A stretch of DNA of 64,000 nucleotides from CANKHA01 sp963750965. GTDB lineage: Bacteria > Pseudomonadota > Alphaproteobacteria > Rhizobiales > Xanthobacteraceae. The stretch is taken from assembly GCA_963750965.1 (NCBI GenBank), contig CAVVSK010000009.1:186001-250000 (forward strand). The letters run 5' to 3'. A model generated the notes under the pieces. That model was given only the letters and a program-made list of their open reading frames with translations, made no database searches and was not told the DNA's origin. Positions 63,446-64,000 of this stretch are shown here, one piece after another. The first letter of the stretch is position 1; each line of letters starts with the position of its first letter. The position numbers and the translations under genes are program-made.

Positions 63446-63661
63446 GTGTCGCTTTATCGACCAAAACAGAATAATCGCTTTTGGAAGCCTATCGAATCCG
63501 CGCCGCCCGACCGCGAAGTCGAGCTGCAGGTCGCCGATCAATTTGGTTCCTACACACTGACCTTCCCCTGCCGCCTGACGGAAGAAGGCTGGGTCAACGC
63601 CAATTCGCAAGGCCGGCTGGAAGTTGAGCCGACCCATTGGCGTGAGCGCAAGGCCCATTGA
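63446..63661 (+). CDS. Small conserved hypothetical protein, 71 residues
   Basis: Opens MSLYRPKQNNRFWKPIESAP from a GTG at 63446 and continues DREVELQVADQFGSYTLTFP then LTEEGWVNANSQGRLEVEPT, a small beta-rich fold with a Trp-x-Pro-Ile-x-x-Ala-Pro motif. This WxPIxxAP form is found in many short proteins of the order, some phage-derived. Function unknown. Confidence 0.75.
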   Translation: MSLYRPKQNNRFWKPIESAPPDREVELQVADQFGSYTLTFPCRLTEEGWVNANSQGRLEVEPTHWRERKAH

Positions 63662-63764
63662 CCTCGCTGCAAATCGAATCGACTCTGGCCGTCCTCTAGG
63701 CCGATGACCACCCGCGGCGAGTCCTCGCCGGGAGTCAGCGCGCCAATGCGGGGAGGAGAGGGCA

Positions 63765-64000
63765 ATGCTGAAGGAATTCCGGGAATTTGCCGTTCGCGGC
63801 AACGTGGCCGATCTGGCCGTGGGCGTGATCATCGGCGTCGCTTTTAACGGTATCGTGCAGTCGCTGGTTGGGGATATCTTCATGCCGGTTATCGGCGCTG
63901 TCACCGGAGGGTTGGATTTCTCCAACTATTTCACGGGTCTGTCGTCCACTGTGACGGCCGGCTCGCTGGACGAGGCCAAGAAGCAAGGCGCGGTACTGGC
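63765..64000 (+). CDS. mscL: Large-conductance mechanosensitive channel MscL (partial, cut by window end)
   Basis: Opens under high membrane tension to release solutes on osmotic downshock. 78 codons are visible. N-terminal helix and TM1 MLKEFREFAVRGNVADLAVG then VIIGVAFNGIVQSLVGDIFM are canonical, including the pore-lining GVIIG. Strong ribosome site (GGGAGGAGAGGG). The rest of the gene lies beyond base 64000. Confidence 0.95.
   Translation, partial: MLKEFREFAVRGNVADLAVGVIIGVAFNGIVQSLVGDIFMPVIGAVTGGLDFSNYFTGLSSTVTAGSLDEAKKQGAVL

Overview
This window reads as a chromosomal segment of an alphaproteobacterium of the order Hyphomicrobiales (Rhizobiales), nearest in gene content to the Bradyrhizobium/Rhodopseudomonas/Xanthobacteraceae side. 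Reasons: high GC, a Caulobacter-type cell-cycle set (divK-pleD, mipZ, hdaA), GatCAB beside aspS, EipB, DUF1236, DUF1489 and DUF3572 proteins, small lineage-type secreted proteins, and dispersed palindromes built on ATGATC...GATCAT and ACCGGTTTTGC. The placement is inference from gene families. No prophage, insertion sequence, CRISPR array or recognised defence system is visible.

Layout. 1-5 kb: ABC-F ATPase (cut by the window edge), then oxyR divergent from a frameshifted katG. 5-15 kb: ndk, a TerC-type membrane protein, purMN, a rightward run of CDP-alcohol phosphatidyltransferase, PerM-type permease, hdaA, ppk1 and ppx. 15-24 kb: small genes, a secreted-protein gene broken by a stop codon, rnd divergent from aspS, CsbD, Nudix and RidA-like genes, two DUF1236 genes. 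24-32 kb: a TctC-type binding protein, DUF1489, panC, mipZ, a VWA protein, a membrane J-domain protein and a SPOR-tailed D,D-carboxypeptidase. 32-36 kb: two large TadE/TadG-like surface proteins around a small secreted protein. 36-43 kb: clpS-clpA, azlCD, and a leftward operon ridA, GDPD, FemAB-like, HIT. 43-48 kb: eipB, DUF3572, divK-pleD, a frameshifted nitronate monooxygenase. 48-54 kb: gatC-gatA, a histidine kinase, gatB. 54-64 kb: a structured non-coding stretch with a 29-residue lysine-rich gene, a GST, a Sel1 protein, tRNA-Ser(GCU), a lone protein of unknown function, a Rieske oxygenase, a hydrolase, a lytic transglycosylase, dapA and mscL (cut by the edge).

How the genes work together. 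Several groups are coherent: oxyR-katG (peroxide defence), ppk1-ppx (polyphosphate turnover), purMN (purines), clpS-clpA (adaptor and unfoldase), divK-pleD plus mipZ and hdaA (cell-cycle control), gatCAB with aspS (possibly tRNA-dependent amidation), dapA with the carboxypeptidase and lytic transglycosylase (wall precursor and wall turnover).

Two things stand out. First, six otherwise well-conserved genes carry seven single-base frameshifts, and one more has an in-frame stop; the shared pattern suggests sequence error as readily as gene decay. Second, the non-coding stretch from 54.2 to 54.65 kb holds a nested hairpin just before a lysine-rich mini-gene and, after it, a candidate folded RNA with a 16-bp perfect closing stem and two GAAA-loop hairpins. 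That stretch is the best candidate here for something not yet described.
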